Positions 35,468 through 47,866 of a DNA stretch of 64,000 bases are shown piece after piece. The notes under the pieces are model-generated. The model made no database searches, was not told where the DNA came from, and was given only the letters and a program-made list of their open reading frames with translations. The position numbers were made by a program, and so were the translations under genes. Every line of letters begins with the position of its first letter. The first letter of the stretch is position 1. The stretch is from the NCBI RefSeq assembly GCF_036227205.1, contig NZ_CP109442.1, positions 2,356,001-2,420,000 on the forward strand, given 5' to 3'. This stretch comes from Amycolatopsis sp. NBC_01480 (GTDB lineage Bacteria; Actinomycetota; Actinomycetes; Mycobacteriales; Pseudonocardiaceae).

Positions 35468-37645
35468 TCAGCAGCCGAGGAAGTGGCAGCGCACCACCGC
35501 GGGCTGTTCGATCACCGAGCCATCCTTCACCGCCCAGGCCAAGCGGACGTACTGCGCGTGCGTCCAGGCCAGCGGCGTCGCCGAGCCGGTCGGGGTGCCG
35601 GTCGCGAAACCGGGCTCGCCCGACGGCGGGTTCTCGTCCCAGACCTGCTCCGGCATGGTGTCCGCGGAGCTCGCCACCCGGCCGAGGTCGCGCAGCCGCC
35701 CGGCCGCGGCGGCGCGGTCGCCGGCGGCCAGCTCGTACTCGCCGCGCTCGCCGGCCAGCAGCGGCCAGAGCCGGCCGAACGTCGTGCGGCTCTCGGACGG
35801 GTACGTGTAGTCCCACGGTGAGCCGTCGGCCAGCTCGCCGTAGCCGTCCTTGGTGTAGCGGTGCCAGAACTGGCCGTTCGGCGTGGTGTACGAGATATCC
35901 GCGTCGGTGACCTTGATGCTGTTGCGGATCACCGGGTCGTCCGGCGCGTAGACGCCGAGCCGCACCAGCTCGAGGAAGCCCGCGTCCGTGACCGCCCGCT
36001 GGTCCATGGTGACCGACGAGTTGCCGAGGTTGTACTTCGTCCCGGCGTTCGCGTCGCCGTCCTTGGTCAGCCGCACGAAGTACGGGTCCTTCGACAGCGG
36101 CCCGTTCGTGGTGATGGTCTCCTTCGCCAGCCCGGCCTTGAACGCGTCCGCCGCGGCGAGGTACCGCTGGGCGTCGGCCGCGGCGCCGTTGGCCGACGCC
36201 AGATCGGCCGCGCAGACCAAGCCCGCGATCACCGCCGCGATCGTCGACGGCGAGTACCCGTCCTGCTCCTCCCAGCGTTCCTGCTGGGTGTACGGCGAGG
36301 CTTTTCCGTTGTCCGCGCGGTAATCCAGCAGGAAATCCGCCGCCTTCTTCACGCCGGGCCACATGTCGGCGCGCCCCAGCTGCTGCGCCAGCACGATCGG
36401 GAACGCCGTCTCGTCGAGCTGCACGGACGTCCAGTACGGCTTGCCGTCGACGTTGCTGTTCTGCGGCAGGTGCCCGTCCGGCAGCTGCTGGGTGCCGAAC
36501 ATGTAGTCGACGGACCGGTTCGCGGCCGCGCGGTCGCCGGCGGCCAGCAGCCCGGTGGCGATCTGGTAGAGGTCACGCGGCCAGACCAGGTGATACGTGC
36601 CCGACGGCGAGTACGCCGGATCGTTGTTCCCGAACCGCCACGGCATGCTCGGCGACGCGATGAAGGCACCCGGGTGGTGCTTGTCCTCGCTCGCCGCCAG
36701 CGTCAGCACGGACGCGGTGTAAAGGTCCCGCTCGCTCCCGGTCTTCAGCGACGACGGCGGCCGGCTCACCGTTCGCAGATAGCCCGACCAGCCGCGGTCG
36801 TACGCGCGTTCGGCGTCACGGAAGCCGCGCCGTTGCGACGCTTGGGCATTGGTGACCGCGGCGGCGCTGTTCGCGCCCATCCCGAGCGCGAGCGTGACGT
36901 GCCGCGACCGCACGCCGTCGGCGGCCGTCTGCCCGGTGAGGACCACATTTCCCTTGCCGGCGCTGGCATACGGCGTCAGCCGGCGGGTCTTGGCCAGCTG
37001 CGTGATGCCGTCGGACGCGCCGTCGTACCCCACGCTCGTGCTGGTGAACGACGGCGTCGCGGTCAGCGCGGCCGCGGTCTTCACGTCGCTCGCGGTGAGC
37101 AGCGGGCCGGACGCGCGGGCCGAGTCGTCGGAGCCGTCGTTCGTCAGGTCCGGGTCGGCGACGGCGTACAGCTGGTACAGCCGCCCGGTCAGCGACGTGA
37201 AGTCGACGTCCACCAGCACACTCGCGCGGGCCGGGTCGGTCACGTAGGTCTTGCGCAGGCGCCAGCGGTGCTGGTCGTCGGTGATGGTCTGCTCGTAGGT
37301 CAGGCTGTCCGAGTCGACGCGGCGCACCTGCTGCGCGCGGGCGGACGAGTCGACGGTCGCGAAGCTCCGCCCGTCGCTGACCACCAGCTCCAGCGAACGG
37401 ACGCTCGGCGTGGACAGATCGGGGTAGTAGACCTCCGACATCCGCCCGGCCTGCAGGGTGAACCAGATGTCGCTGCCGGCCTCGCGGGCGGTGCCGAAGC
37501 CGGTTTTGTTCGCGGGCAGCCAGCTCGGGTGCGTGCCCGGCGCGCCGGGTGCGTCACCCCCGCTGCTGCCGGCGGCGGTCGCGGCGGCGGGGACCAGGCT
37601 GGTCACCAGCAGCGTCGCCAGCGCCGGGAGTAAGACTTTTCGCAT
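35468..37645 (-). CDS. Secreted glycoside hydrolase family 15 glucoamylase/glucodextranase
   Basis: 725 aa exoenzyme releasing glucose from the ends of alpha-glucans. A Sec signal peptide (VLLPALATLLVTSLVPAAATA) is followed by a beta-sandwich domain (about 40-290, SDIWFTLQAGRMSEVYYPDL) and an (alpha/alpha)6 barrel. Visible barrel motifs: YHLVWPRDLY, the general acid in QERWEEQDGYSPST near 458, and the general base in MPEQVWDE near 665; the C-terminus keeps TPLAWTHAQYVRLA. ATG 37645 starts the signal peptide. Divergent from thiC and convergent with def. Confidence 0.92.
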   Translation of the reverse strand: MRKVLLPALATLLVTSLVPAAATAAGSSGGDAPGAPGTHPSWLPANKTGFGTAREAGSDIWFTLQAGRMSEVYYPDLSTPSVRSLELVVSDGRSFATVDSSARAQQVRRVDSDSLTYEQTITDDQHRWRLRKTYVTDPARASVLVDVDFTSLTGRLYQLYAVADPDLTNDGSDDSARASGPLLTASDVKTAAALTATPSFTSTSVGYDGASDGITQLAKTRRLTPYASAGKGNVVLTGQTAADGVRSRHVTLALGMGANSAAAVTNAQASQRRGFRDAERAYDRGWSGYLRTVSRPPSSLKTGSERDLYTASVLTLAASEDKHHPGAFIASPSMPWRFGNNDPAYSPSGTYHLVWPRDLYQIATGLLAAGDRAAANRSVDYMFGTQQLPDGHLPQNSNVDGKPYWTSVQLDETAFPIVLAQQLGRADMWPGVKKAADFLLDYRADNGKASPYTQQERWEEQDGYSPSTIAAVIAGLVCAADLASANGAAADAQRYLAAADAFKAGLAKETITTNGPLSKDPYFVRLTKDGDANAGTKYNLGNSSVTMDQRAVTDAGFLELVRLGVYAPDDPVIRNSIKVTDADISYTTPNGQFWHRYTKDGYGELADGSPWDYTYPSESRTTFGRLWPLLAGERGEYELAAGDRAAAAGRLRDLGRVASSADTMPEQVWDENPPSGEPGFATGTPTGSATPLAWTHAQYVRLAWAVKDGSVIEQPAVVRCHFLGC

Positions 37646-37819
37646 ATCGACCCCAGGTGAGACGTAGCGCGCACAGTTGCGCAAAGCCCTGCGATTGTTA
37701 CGTCGATCCCTGGCGCTCGCATGGTCCGATCCGGTGAAGAAGCCACCGGCCGCCAAAGTGGCGGGCTTGTGCCGCGCGCCCCCGCCGTGGCATGGTCGGT
37801 GGCGCAACCCCAACTCAAA

Positions 37820-37929
37820 AAACGCGGGAGCTCGCGCCTTGGCGGGCTGAGAGGGTGACTGGTGTCTGTCTGTGGACACCCGGCGTCACCGACCGCATGA
37901 ACCTGACCGGGTAATGCCGGCGTAGGGAG
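37820..37929 (+). ncRNA. TPP riboswitch upstream of thiC
   Basis: Thiamine-pyrophosphate aptamer: GGCGGGCTGAGAGGGTGAC contains the invariant CUGAGA (37847-37852) that reads the pyrimidine ring, and the second conserved strand is ACCTGACCGGGTAATGCC then GGCGTAGGGAG (37901-37928). The thiC ribosome site AGGGAG is part of the closing strand, so TPP binding should block translation. Confidence 0.96.
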
Positions 37930-37932
37930 TGA

Positions 37933-39582
<1,650 letters not shown>

Positions 39583-39616
39583 CCCGCCCCGACGTGTTCT
39601 TTCCCGCGGAGGGGCC

Positions 39617-40435
39617 ATGAACACAGCACCGCGCACCGCCCTCACCATCGCCGGATCCGACTCCGGCGGTGGTGCGGGCGTGCAGGCCGACCTGCGCACC
39701 TTCTTCGCGAACGGGGTGCACGGGCTGGTCGCGCTGACCGCCGTCACGGTGCAGAACTCGTTGGGCGTGCAGGGTTTCACCGAGATCCCGGTGGACGTGG
39801 TCACCGCGCAGATCAAGGCCGTCGCGTCGGACATGGGCGTGCACGCGGCGAAAACCGGCATGCTCGCGACCGCCGAGATCATCCAGGCAGTGGCGAAAAC
39901 GCTCGACGAAGTCCACATCGGACGGGGCACGGACACGCCGTTTGTGGTCGACCCGGTGGCCGCGTCGATGACCGGGCACGCGCTGCTGCGCGAGGAGGCG
40001 CTCGAGGCGATCCGCACCGAGCTGTTCCCACGCGCCACCCTGATCACGCCGAACCTCGACGAGGTGCGGCTGCTCACCGGCATCACGGTCACCGACCCGG
40101 CCACCCAGCGCGCGGCGGCCGAGGCCCTGCTGGAATTCGGCTCGCGGTGGGTGCTCGTGAAGGGCGGCCACATGCGCGACACGGACACCTGCGTGGACTT
40201 GCTGTACGACGGCACCGAGCCGATCGAGCTGACCGGCGCCCGCATCAACACGGAAAACACCCACGGCGGCGGCGACACGATGGCTTCGGCCATCACGTCT
40301 TCGCTCGCGAAGGGCGCGGACGTGCCAACGGCCGTCACGGAGGCGAAGCGTTTCATCGAACGGTGCGTCGCGGAGGCGTACCCGCTCGGCGCGGGGGTGG
40401 GCCCGGTCTCGCCGTTCTGGCGGCTCGCGGACTGA
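39617..40435 (+). CDS. thiD: HMP/HMP-P kinase ThiD (copy 1)
   Basis: 272 aa ribokinase-fold kinase that phosphorylates hydroxymethylpyrimidine twice to HMP-PP. Motifs: ALTIAGSDSGGGAGVQADL, VTAVTVQNSLGV, FVVDPVAASMTG, TPNLDEVRLLTG and the anion-hole loop HGGGDTMASAI with catalytic Asp. Second gene of the thiC operon, thus under the TPP riboswitch. A paralogue about 73 percent similar by eye lies at 43548. Confidence 0.96.
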   Translation: MNTAPRTALTIAGSDSGGGAGVQADLRTFFANGVHGLVALTAVTVQNSLGVQGFTEIPVDVVTAQIKAVASDMGVHAAKTGMLATAEIIQAVAKTLDEVHIGRGTDTPFVVDPVAASMTGHALLREEALEAIRTELFPRATLITPNLDEVRLLTGITVTDPATQRAAAEALLEFGSRWVLVKGGHMRDTDTCVDLLYDGTEPIELTGARINTENTHGGGDTMASAITSSLAKGADVPTAVTEAKRFIERCVAEAYPLGAGVGPVSPFWRLAD

Positions 40436-40474
40436 CCGGCGTGGTGGCAGCTCGCCGGCTGAGCGGCCAGACTG

Positions 40475-40693
40475 GTGGCCGTGACCGACGAAACCAGCAC
40501 CCGCGCCCTGTGGAACAGCCTGCCCGAAGACCTGCGCACCGAGGTCGACCGGCTGGTCACCGCGCACCAGCCGGCGTCCGTGATCAAGCTGCTCCGCAAA
40601 GCGGGCCTCACCCCGTCCCCGGGCATCGCCGAAAGCCGTGACCTCGCGGACCTGCGAGCCCGCGAACTGAACATCGGCCCGCGGTTCAGCTGA
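40475..40693 (+). CDS. Small hypothetical protein, 70-72 aa
   Basis: All-helical and charged: TRALWNSLPEDLRTEVDRLV, HQPASVIKLLRKAGL, SRDLADLRARELNIGPRFS. No family recognised. GTG 40475 or 40481; neither has a clear ribosome site. It follows thiD by about 40 bp on the same strand and may be the last gene of the thiC operon. The coherent amphipathic helices argue for a real protein. Confidence 0.65.
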   Translation: MAVTDETSTRALWNSLPEDLRTEVDRLVTAHQPASVIKLLRKAGLTPSPGIAESRDLADLRARELNIGPRFS

Positions 40694-40701
40694 CCCTGAA
40701 A

Positions 40702-40782
40702 CGCCCCAATGTGGCGTTGGTTGCGTTGAGCGCACCCAATGTGGCGTTCGGTGCGTCCAGCGCACCGAACGCCACATTGGGG
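40702..40782. repeat. Palindromic CCAATGTGGCGTT repeat, three arms
   Basis: CCAATGTGGCGTTCGGTGCG (40736-40755) and CGCACCGAACGCCACATTGG (40761-40780) form a perfect 20-bp stem with TCCAG loop. A third, direct copy, GCCCCAATGTGGCGTTGG, precedes them at 40703. It lies in the gap between the thiC operon and the convergent HxlR gene, so probably acts as a terminator; the family is unrelated to the 46-bp palindrome. Confidence 0.88.
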
Positions 40783-40833
40783 CGCATTCGACGAACGAGA
40801 CCGGCCTGACCTGCAGATGCTGGTGCCCGGGTA

Positions 40834-40932
40834 GGGCCGCTGGGCGGCGAGCGCTATTACCTGCGCGTCCGGCAGCTCGCCGAGCAAGGACCGGCCGCCG
40901 AACCCGTCACACTGTCCGAAAAGGACACTTGA
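40834..40932 (+). other. Short coding-like fragment without start
   Basis: The frame ending with TGA at 40930-40932 reads GPLGGERYYLRVRQLAEQ then GPAAEPVTLSEKDT. It looks like the C-terminus of a protein but an in-frame TGA at 40807 and the lack of a start leave no gene. Possibly the leftover of a deleted gene; family not recognised. Confidence 0.3.
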
Positions 40933-40935
40933 GCG

Positions 40936-41331
40936 CTAGGTGACCGGCTCCAGCGTCCGGTTGTCGTAGGTCGAGCGGGCGTCGCGGATGCGGTCGAAGT
41001 TGGCCTGGGACCACGAGCTGAGGGCGATGAGGTGCGCGCCGACCTCGGCGCCCATCTTGGTGAGCGCGTACTCCACCGTCGGCGGAGTGGTCGGGTACAC
41101 CGTGCGCGTGATGAAGCCGTCGCGCTCCAGGGTGCGGAGGTTTTGCGTCAGCATCTTCTGGCTGATGCCGTCGACGGCCCAGCGCAGCTCGCCGAAACGG
41201 TGCGGGCTCCGCGCGAGCGCACCGAGCACCAGCGCCGTCCACTTGTTCGCGAGCAGGTCGAGCACGTCGCGGCAGGGGCAGCTCTTGAGGTAGACGTCCC
41301 AGGGTCCGTCCTGGTCGCAGCTAGTTTCCAT
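40936..41331 (-). CDS. HxlR family transcriptional regulator
   Basis: 131 aa winged helix: DVLDLLANKWTALVLGALARSPHRFGELR, ISQKMLTQNLRTLERDGFI, VEYALTKMGAEV. The N-terminal Cys set (SCDQD and KSCPCRDV) is common in HxlR proteins that sense oxidants, quinones or aldehydes. Divergent from a quinone oxidoreductase-like gene with a 102-bp gap, the standard arrangement for a redox sensor and its target. Confidence 0.92.
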   Translation of the reverse strand: METSCDQDGPWDVYLKSCPCRDVLDLLANKWTALVLGALARSPHRFGELRWAVDGISQKMLTQNLRTLERDGFITRTVYPTTPPTVEYALTKMGAEVGAHLIALSSWSQANFDRIRDARSTYDNRTLEPVT

Positions 41332-41433
41332 CAGGTACCTACTTTACCGGGAAGTGCCTTCTAGCGAAAAGTGACGAACAGTCCGAGCATAGGAGAGCGG
41401 TTCACGAACGACAACAAGAAGGAGAGACCCGAG

Positions 41434-42360
41434 ATGCGCGTGGTGACCCAGCGGGAGTTCGGCGGCCCGGAGGTGCTGCAGGTGATCGAGGCCGCCCGCC
41501 CGGTGCCCGGCCCGACCGAGGTGCTGGTGCGCGTGCACGCCGCCGGCATCAACCCGGTCGACTGGAAGTCGCGCGCCCACGCGGTGTTCCTCGGCGAGCC
41601 GCCGTACACGCTCGGCTGGGACGTCTCCGGTGTCGTCGAGGAGGCGGGCTTCGGCGCGACCGGCGTGCGCGAAGGTGACGAAGTCCTTGGCATGCCGTGG
41701 TTTCCGCGCGAGGCGGCGGCGTACGCGGAGTACGTGACGGCGCCGTCACGGCACTTCGTGCGCAAGCCGGCCGGGATCTCGCACGCCGAGGCCGCCGGGC
41801 TGCCGCTGGCCGGATTGACCGCGTGGCAGGCGCTGGTGGACGTCGCGGGAGTCCAGAGTGGACAGCGGGTGCTCGTGGACGCGGCCGCGGGCGGCGTCGG
41901 CCACCTCGCCGTGCAGATCGCCAAGGCGCGCGGCGCATACGTGCTCGGCACGGCCAGCGCGGCGAAGCACGATTTCCTGCGGTCGATCGGCGTCGACGAG
42001 CCGATCGACTACCGCGACGAGAGCGCGACGGCCGCCGACGTCGACATCGTCCTCGGGCTGGTCGGCGAGGACAGCGACCTGCGCTGGCTGCCGTCGTTGG
42101 CCAAGGGCGGCCTGCTGGTCGCCGTGCCCGGCGGCGTCGGCGAAAAAGCCGCGGCCGAAGCGTCGCAGCGAGGCGTGCGCGCGGAGGGGATCCTGGTGGA
42201 GCCCGACCAGATCGGCCTGCTCGGCCTCGTCGAGCTGATCGAGGCGGGCAAGCTCGCCGTGCACGTCGACCAGGCTTTCCCGCTCGAAGACGTGGCGAAG
42301 GCTCACGAAGTCGGCGAATCCGGGCGGGTGACCGGCAAGCTGGTTCTCACCACCATCTGA
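41434..42360 (+). CDS. NADP-dependent zinc-free alcohol dehydrogenase / quinone oxidoreductase
   Basis: 308 aa medium-chain dehydrogenase of the QOR branch. VTQREFGGPEVLQV at the start, VRVHAAGINPVDWKSRA, and the Rossmann motif AAAGGVGHLAVQIAKARGA; the catalytic-zinc and structural-zinc Cys sets are missing. It would reduce quinones or enones with NADPH. AAGGAGA 7 nt before ATG 41434 fixes the start. Probably induced through the divergent HxlR regulator; a strong terminator follows. Confidence 0.92.
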   Translation: MRVVTQREFGGPEVLQVIEAARPVPGPTEVLVRVHAAGINPVDWKSRAHAVFLGEPPYTLGWDVSGVVEEAGFGATGVREGDEVLGMPWFPREAAAYAEYVTAPSRHFVRKPAGISHAEAAGLPLAGLTAWQALVDVAGVQSGQRVLVDAAAGGVGHLAVQIAKARGAYVLGTASAAKHDFLRSIGVDEPIDYRDESATAADVDIVLGLVGEDSDLRWLPSLAKGGLLVAVPGGVGEKAAAEASQRGVRAEGILVEPDQIGLLGLVELIEAGKLAVHVDQAFPLEDVAKAHEVGESGRVTGKLVLTTI

Positions 42361-42365
42361 CCGAG

Positions 42366-42404
42366 ACGGCTGAGGCCACCGCGGGGAGCGGTGGCCTCAG
42401 CCGT
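42366..42404. terminator. Bidirectional terminator
   Basis: ACGGCTGAGGCCACCGC and GCGGTGGCCTCAGCCGT form a perfect 17-bp stem around a 5-nt loop, between the oxidoreductase and the convergent phospholipase gene. No T-run. Confidence 0.85.
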
Positions 42405-42415
42405 ACATCAGAACG

Positions 42416-43435
42416 TCAGCCGCGGGTGAGCACCTGCGGCAGCACCGTGGTCAGGCCCGTCCAGTCGGACGTGACCACGGAGGCGTGCTGCTTGGCCAGA
42501 TCCGCCACGCGCTGGTTGGCCTGGTCGACGGTCGGGTTGTGGTCGTCGATCGCGGGTGCCACGTTCTGCCCGTCGGTCATCACCAGGTAGTAGTGGTTGC
42601 TGTCGTACCAGCCGGGCCCGGTCTGCGTGACCCACGCGCTGGCGTCACCGTCGAAGACCACGAACCACGGCTTGAGTTCCGCGGTGTACTTGTCCCGCGG
42701 GTCGCCGGGGGCCGCGTTGTGCACGGTCGGGAAGATCTGGACGTCGCCCAGCTTGCCGGCGGCCTTCTGCGCCAGCAGGTAGTTCCCGTACTCGACGTCG
42801 GTGTGCAGCGTGTCGGTCGGGTTCCCCTCCTCCACCGTGCCCGGGATGATCTCCGTCAGCACCTTGCCGCGCAAGGAGTCCACGCTCGGCCAATTGTCCG
42901 CTTTGGACGCGTCGTCGAGGGTCGCGTAGCTGCCGAGCAGGTCCGCGGGCTTGAAGACGGCGCCGCCGAGGTGCGCGCGGAAGGCGGCGTCGATCGAGTC
43001 CGGGCCGAGACCGGTGTTGGTGGAGAAGCCCGTTTTCATCTCCAGCTTCAGCGTGAGCGGCGTGTGCCCGGGGTGCGCGGCGAGCCAGATCCGGATGTCG
43101 TCGAGGCAGTACTCGAGATCCTTGTTGGTGCCGCCGGAGTACAGGTCGGCCGCCGAGGACGCGGCGACGCAGTTGTTCGAGTTGCCCAGCGGGTTGGAGT
43201 GGCTCACCTTCCACTCGTGCGTGATGATGTCCGGCCACACGTCCAGCTCGATCAGCGACGAGCCGTTGTCCAGCGCCTGCGCCAGATACGGGTACGCCGC
43301 GGGGTCGTAGGTGTTGTGCACGCCGACCGTCGTCACGTGCGAGATCTTCGGGCTGTCCGCGCTCGCCGCGGTCGCCCCGGTCAGTGCCGCCGCGACCAGC
43401 GCGCCGACCACCACGACCACTGAGGAAATCTTCAT
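42416..43435 (-). CDS. Secreted calcium-dependent PI-specific phospholipase C-like protein
   Basis: 339 aa with a Sec signal peptide (KISSVVVVVGALVAAALTG, cut after ASA). The PI-PLC barrel is visible: VGVHNTYD (first catalytic His), SSLIELDVWPDIITHEW (Glu/Asp metal ligands), VSHSNPLG (second His), TLKLEMKTGF, and a late DHNPTVDQANQRV. It resembles the Ca2+-dependent PI-PLC-C1 family rather than the metal-free Bacillus type. Substrate is presumably inositol phospholipid. Sits between the oxidoreductase and thiD2, interrupting the thiamine genes. Confidence 0.85.
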   Translation of the reverse strand: MKISSVVVVVGALVAAALTGATAASADSPKISHVTTVGVHNTYDPAAYPYLAQALDNGSSLIELDVWPDIITHEWKVSHSNPLGNSNNCVAASSAADLYSGGTNKDLEYCLDDIRIWLAAHPGHTPLTLKLEMKTGFSTNTGLGPDSIDAAFRAHLGGAVFKPADLLGSYATLDDASKADNWPSVDSLRGKVLTEIIPGTVEEGNPTDTLHTDVEYGNYLLAQKAAGKLGDVQIFPTVHNAAPGDPRDKYTAELKPWFVVFDGDASAWVTQTGPGWYDSNHYYLVMTDGQNVAPAIDDHNPTVDQANQRVADLAKQHASVVTSDWTGLTTVLPQVLTRG

Positions 43436-43518
43436 CCTGGCCCCTTCGCCCACCGGTAGTGCAATGGCTTTCACACTGTGCCACCGTGATGGACTGTGGA
43501 TGAAGGACAGCTGACCAA

Positions 43519-43532
43519 ATGGACTAGACCAG
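43519..43532. promoter_or_regulatory. dre-like box upstream of thiD2
   Basis: TGGACTAGACCA (43520-43531) differs by one base from the DasR responsive element core TGGTCTAGACCA and lies 16 bp before the thiD2 start. A DasR-like gene with its own dre lies 8.7 kb away. Could be coincidence. Confidence 0.4.
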
Positions 43533-43547
43533 AAGTCGGAACGTGCC

Positions 43548-44381
43548 ATGACTGAAAACCCGGCCCCGCCCTCCGCGCTGACCATCGCCGGCTCCGACTC
43601 GGGCGGCGCCGCCGGGCTCCAGGCGGACCTGCGCACGTTCCTCACCTGCGGGGTGCACGGGCTGGTCGCCGTGACCGCCGTGACGGTGCAGAACACGCTC
43701 GGCGTGCACGATCGCACCGACATCCCGCCGCACATCGTGGCCGGGCAGATCGAGGCCGTCGCGACGGACATGGGTGTGGGCGCGGCGAAAACGGGCATGC
43801 TGGCGTCGGCCGAGATCATCCACGCCGTGGCCGCCGCGTGCGACCGCGCGGAGATCGGGCGCGACGCGAAAGTCCCCTTCGTGGTCGACCCGGTGGCCGC
43901 GTCGATGCACGGCCAGCCGCTGTTCGACGACGCGGGGCTGGCGGCGGTGCGCGACGAGCTGCTGCCGCGCGCCACCGTGCTGACCCCGAACCTCGACGAG
44001 GTGCGGCTGCTCACCGGCCTGACCGTCACCGACCGCGAGGGCATGCACGCCGCCGCCGTGGTGCTGCACCGGCTGGGCCCGAAGTACGTCCTGGTCAAGA
44101 GCGGCCACCTGCGGTCCGACCCGGAGTGCGTCGACCTGCTCTTCGACGGCTCGACGTTCGTGGAGCTGCCCGGCCGCCGCTACGAGACGCCCCACACCCA
44201 CGGCGCGGGCGACACGATGGCGTCCGCGCTGACGGCCGGCCTCGCCAAGGGCATGTCCGTGGTGGAGGCGGCCCGGTACGGCAAGTGGTTCGTCTCGCAG
44301 GCGGTCGAGCACGCGTACCCGATGGGCGCGAAAATCGGGCCGGTGTCGGCTTTCTGGCGGCTGGCCCCGGAAGAGCGTTAG
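43548..44381 (+). CDS. thiD: HMP/HMP-P kinase ThiD (copy 2)
   Basis: 277 aa, same fold and motifs as the first copy: SALTIAGSDSGGAAGLQADL, VTAVTVQNTLGV, FVVDPVAASMHG, TPNLDEVRLLTG, THGAGDTMASAL. One difference is Ala for Gly in the N-terminal Gly-rich turn (GGAAGL). It has no riboswitch of its own; the upstream gap holds a dre-like box. It may serve HMP salvage apart from the TPP-repressed thiC-thiD operon. Its stop overlaps that of the convergent MarR gene by 4 nt. Confidence 0.94.
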   Translation: MTENPAPPSALTIAGSDSGGAAGLQADLRTFLTCGVHGLVAVTAVTVQNTLGVHDRTDIPPHIVAGQIEAVATDMGVGAAKTGMLASAEIIHAVAAACDRAEIGRDAKVPFVVDPVAASMHGQPLFDDAGLAAVRDELLPRATVLTPNLDEVRLLTGLTVTDREGMHAAAVVLHRLGPKYVLVKSGHLRSDPECVDLLFDGSTFVELPGRRYETPHTHGAGDTMASALTAGLAKGMSVVEAARYGKWFVSQAVEHAYPMGAKIGPVSAFWRLAPEER

Positions 44382-44809
44382 ACCTCGTCGGAGAGCAGGG
44401 CCTCCAGCGCGGGCAGCGCGGCGGTGATGGCCTCACGGTCCTCGGGGGCCAGCCGGTCGAGCCGCCGGTTCAGCTCCTGCACCCGGGTGGACCGGACGCC
44501 GGAGACGAGCCGCTCGCCCTCTTCCGTCGCGCGGGCGAGCCAGGCGCGGCGGTCGACCGGGTCGGACTCGCGCGTCACGTACCCGGACTCGACGAGCGTG
44601 GCGATGATGCGCGACATGGTGGCCGCCGCGACGCCCTCCTTCGCCGCGAGGTCGCCGAGGCGCAGCTGCCCGGAGTGCACCAGCGTGGCGAGCGCCGAGA
44701 TGGCGCCGTGCCCGGGCCCGGGGACCCCCGCCTGCCGCAGCGATCGCGAAAGCCGGCCGACGGCGAGGTACAACCGGCCCGCGACATCCTGGACCGAAGT
44801 GAGGGTCAC
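44378..44809 (-). CDS. MarR family transcriptional regulator
   Basis: 143 aa. Winged-helix core about 45-110: ALATLVHSGQLRLGDLAAKEG, AATMSRIIATLVESGYVTRE, DPVDRRAWLARATEEGERLV, flanked by dimerisation helices. AAGGAG 6 nt before GTG 44809 gives the start; the open frame to 44869 has no support. Target unknown; the 217-bp gap upstream contains only a small direct repeat. Confidence 0.9.
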   Translation of the reverse strand: MTLTSVQDVAGRLYLAVGRLSRSLRQAGVPGPGHGAISALATLVHSGQLRLGDLAAKEGVAAATMSRIIATLVESGYVTRESDPVDRRAWLARATEEGERLVSGVRSTRVQELNRRLDRLAPEDREAITAALPALEALLSDEV

Positions 44810-44970
44810 GGCTGGCTCCTTCTGCCGCTTTGCCCGCCGCTGGTGCGCCGGAAAGGTGCCGTCAACCATACGGCCTGACCGTGCTCGATCCGCGTTAAAC
44901 GCGGACTAAATCACCACTCTCCACACTCGACGCGGTCCGAACGCACCCATCGGCCTACCCCTTTGCGCCC

Positions 44971-45013
44971 GGGGCCGTTGATCCCGGGCCCTTGATCCCC
45001 GGCCCTTGATCAC
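44971..45013. repeat. Three short direct repeats CCTTGATCCC
   Basis: GGGGCCGTTGATCCC, GGGCCCTTGATCCCC and GGCCCTTGATCACAG follow one another directly before the end of thiG. Probably slippage-derived; a weak GGGCC/GGCCC pairing might contribute to termination. Confidence 0.45.
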
Positions 45014-45026
45014 AGTGGACTCCCGC

Positions 45027-47067
<2,041 letters not shown>

Positions 47068-47076
47068 GGGAATCAC

Positions 47077-47163
47077 GCTCCCTGCGCCGGCATGACCCGG
47101 ATCAGGTTCCACGGTCGGAGCGGCAGCTCCCTCTCAGCCCGTGTCCCGGGCTCCCGTGCGGAC
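47077..47163 (-). ncRNA. TPP riboswitch upstream of thiO-thiS-thiG
   Basis: Minus-strand aptamer: CACGGGCTGAGAGGGAGC with CUGAGA at 47137-47132, then GACCGTGGAACCTGATCCGG and GTCATGCCGGCGCAGGGAG. The same paired strands as the thiC riboswitch, again ending in the ribosome site of the first gene. Confidence 0.95.
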
Positions 47164-47197
47164 GAGTCCACCGTAGCGCGCGGGTAACGTCGCCGCC

Positions 47198-47863
47198 ATG
47201 CCCGCCTTGACCGGAGACCGGATCCGCGCGCGTCTGGCCGACGCCCGGCTGTACCTGTGCACCGACGCCCGCACTGCCCGCGGCGACCTGGCCGAGTTCG
47301 TCGACGCCGCGCTGGCCGGCGGCGTCGACATCGTCCAGCTGCGCGACAAGACCGGCGGCGCGCCGCTCGAAGCGAAGCAGGAGATCGCGGCACTGGAAGT
47401 GCTCGCGGAAGCCTGTGCCCGCCACGGTGCGCTGCTGGCCGTGAACGACCGCGCAGACGTCGCCCTGGCTGTCGGCGCCGACGTGTTCCACCTGGGCCAG
47501 GACGACATCCCGGTGCCGCTGGCGCGCCGGATCCTCGGCGAGGACGTGGTGATCGGCCGTTCGACGCATTCGGCCGAACAGGCCCAGGCCGCCGAGGCCG
47601 AGGACGGCGTGGACTACTTCTGCACCGGCCCGTGCTGGCCGACGCCGACCAAGCCCGGCCGGTTCGCCCCCGGCCTCGACCTGGTGCGCGCGACCGCTGC
47701 GGCCGGGCCGGCGCGGCCGTGGTTCGCCATCGGCGGGATCGACCTGGAGCGGCTGCCCGAGGTCCTCGACGCCGGCGCGTCGCGGATCGTGGTGGTCCGC
47801 GCGATCACCGAGGCCGAGGACCCCAAGGCTGCCGCCCGGACGTTGAAGAGCCGGCTGGGCTGA
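47198..47863 (+). CDS. thiE: Thiamine-phosphate synthase
   Basis: 221 aa TIM barrel joining HMP-PP to thiazole phosphate. [21 protein letters not shown] holds the family LRxK motif, then [54 protein letters not shown] and [19 protein letters not shown]. Divergent from thiO with a 130-bp gap containing the opposite-strand riboswitch; no riboswitch on its own strand was seen. Confidence 0.97.
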   Translation: MPALTGDRIRARLADARLYLCTDARTARGDLAEFVDAALAGGVDIVQLRDKTGGAPLEAKQEIAALEVLAEACARHGALLAVNDRADVALAVGADVFHLGQDDIPVPLARRILGEDVVIGRSTHSAEQAQAAEAEDGVDYFCTGPCWPTPTKPGRFAPGLDLVRATAAAGPARPWFAIGGIDLERLPEVLDAGASRIVVVRAITEAEDPKAAARTLKSRLG

Positions 47864-47866
47864 CCG

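Noticed and set aside
40694..43520. Genomic island inserted into the thiamine cluster
   Set aside because: The HxlR/oxidoreductase/PI-PLC block does separate the thiD genes, but there is no integrase, tRNA or direct repeat boundary and base composition looks like the surroundings; kept only as a remark.
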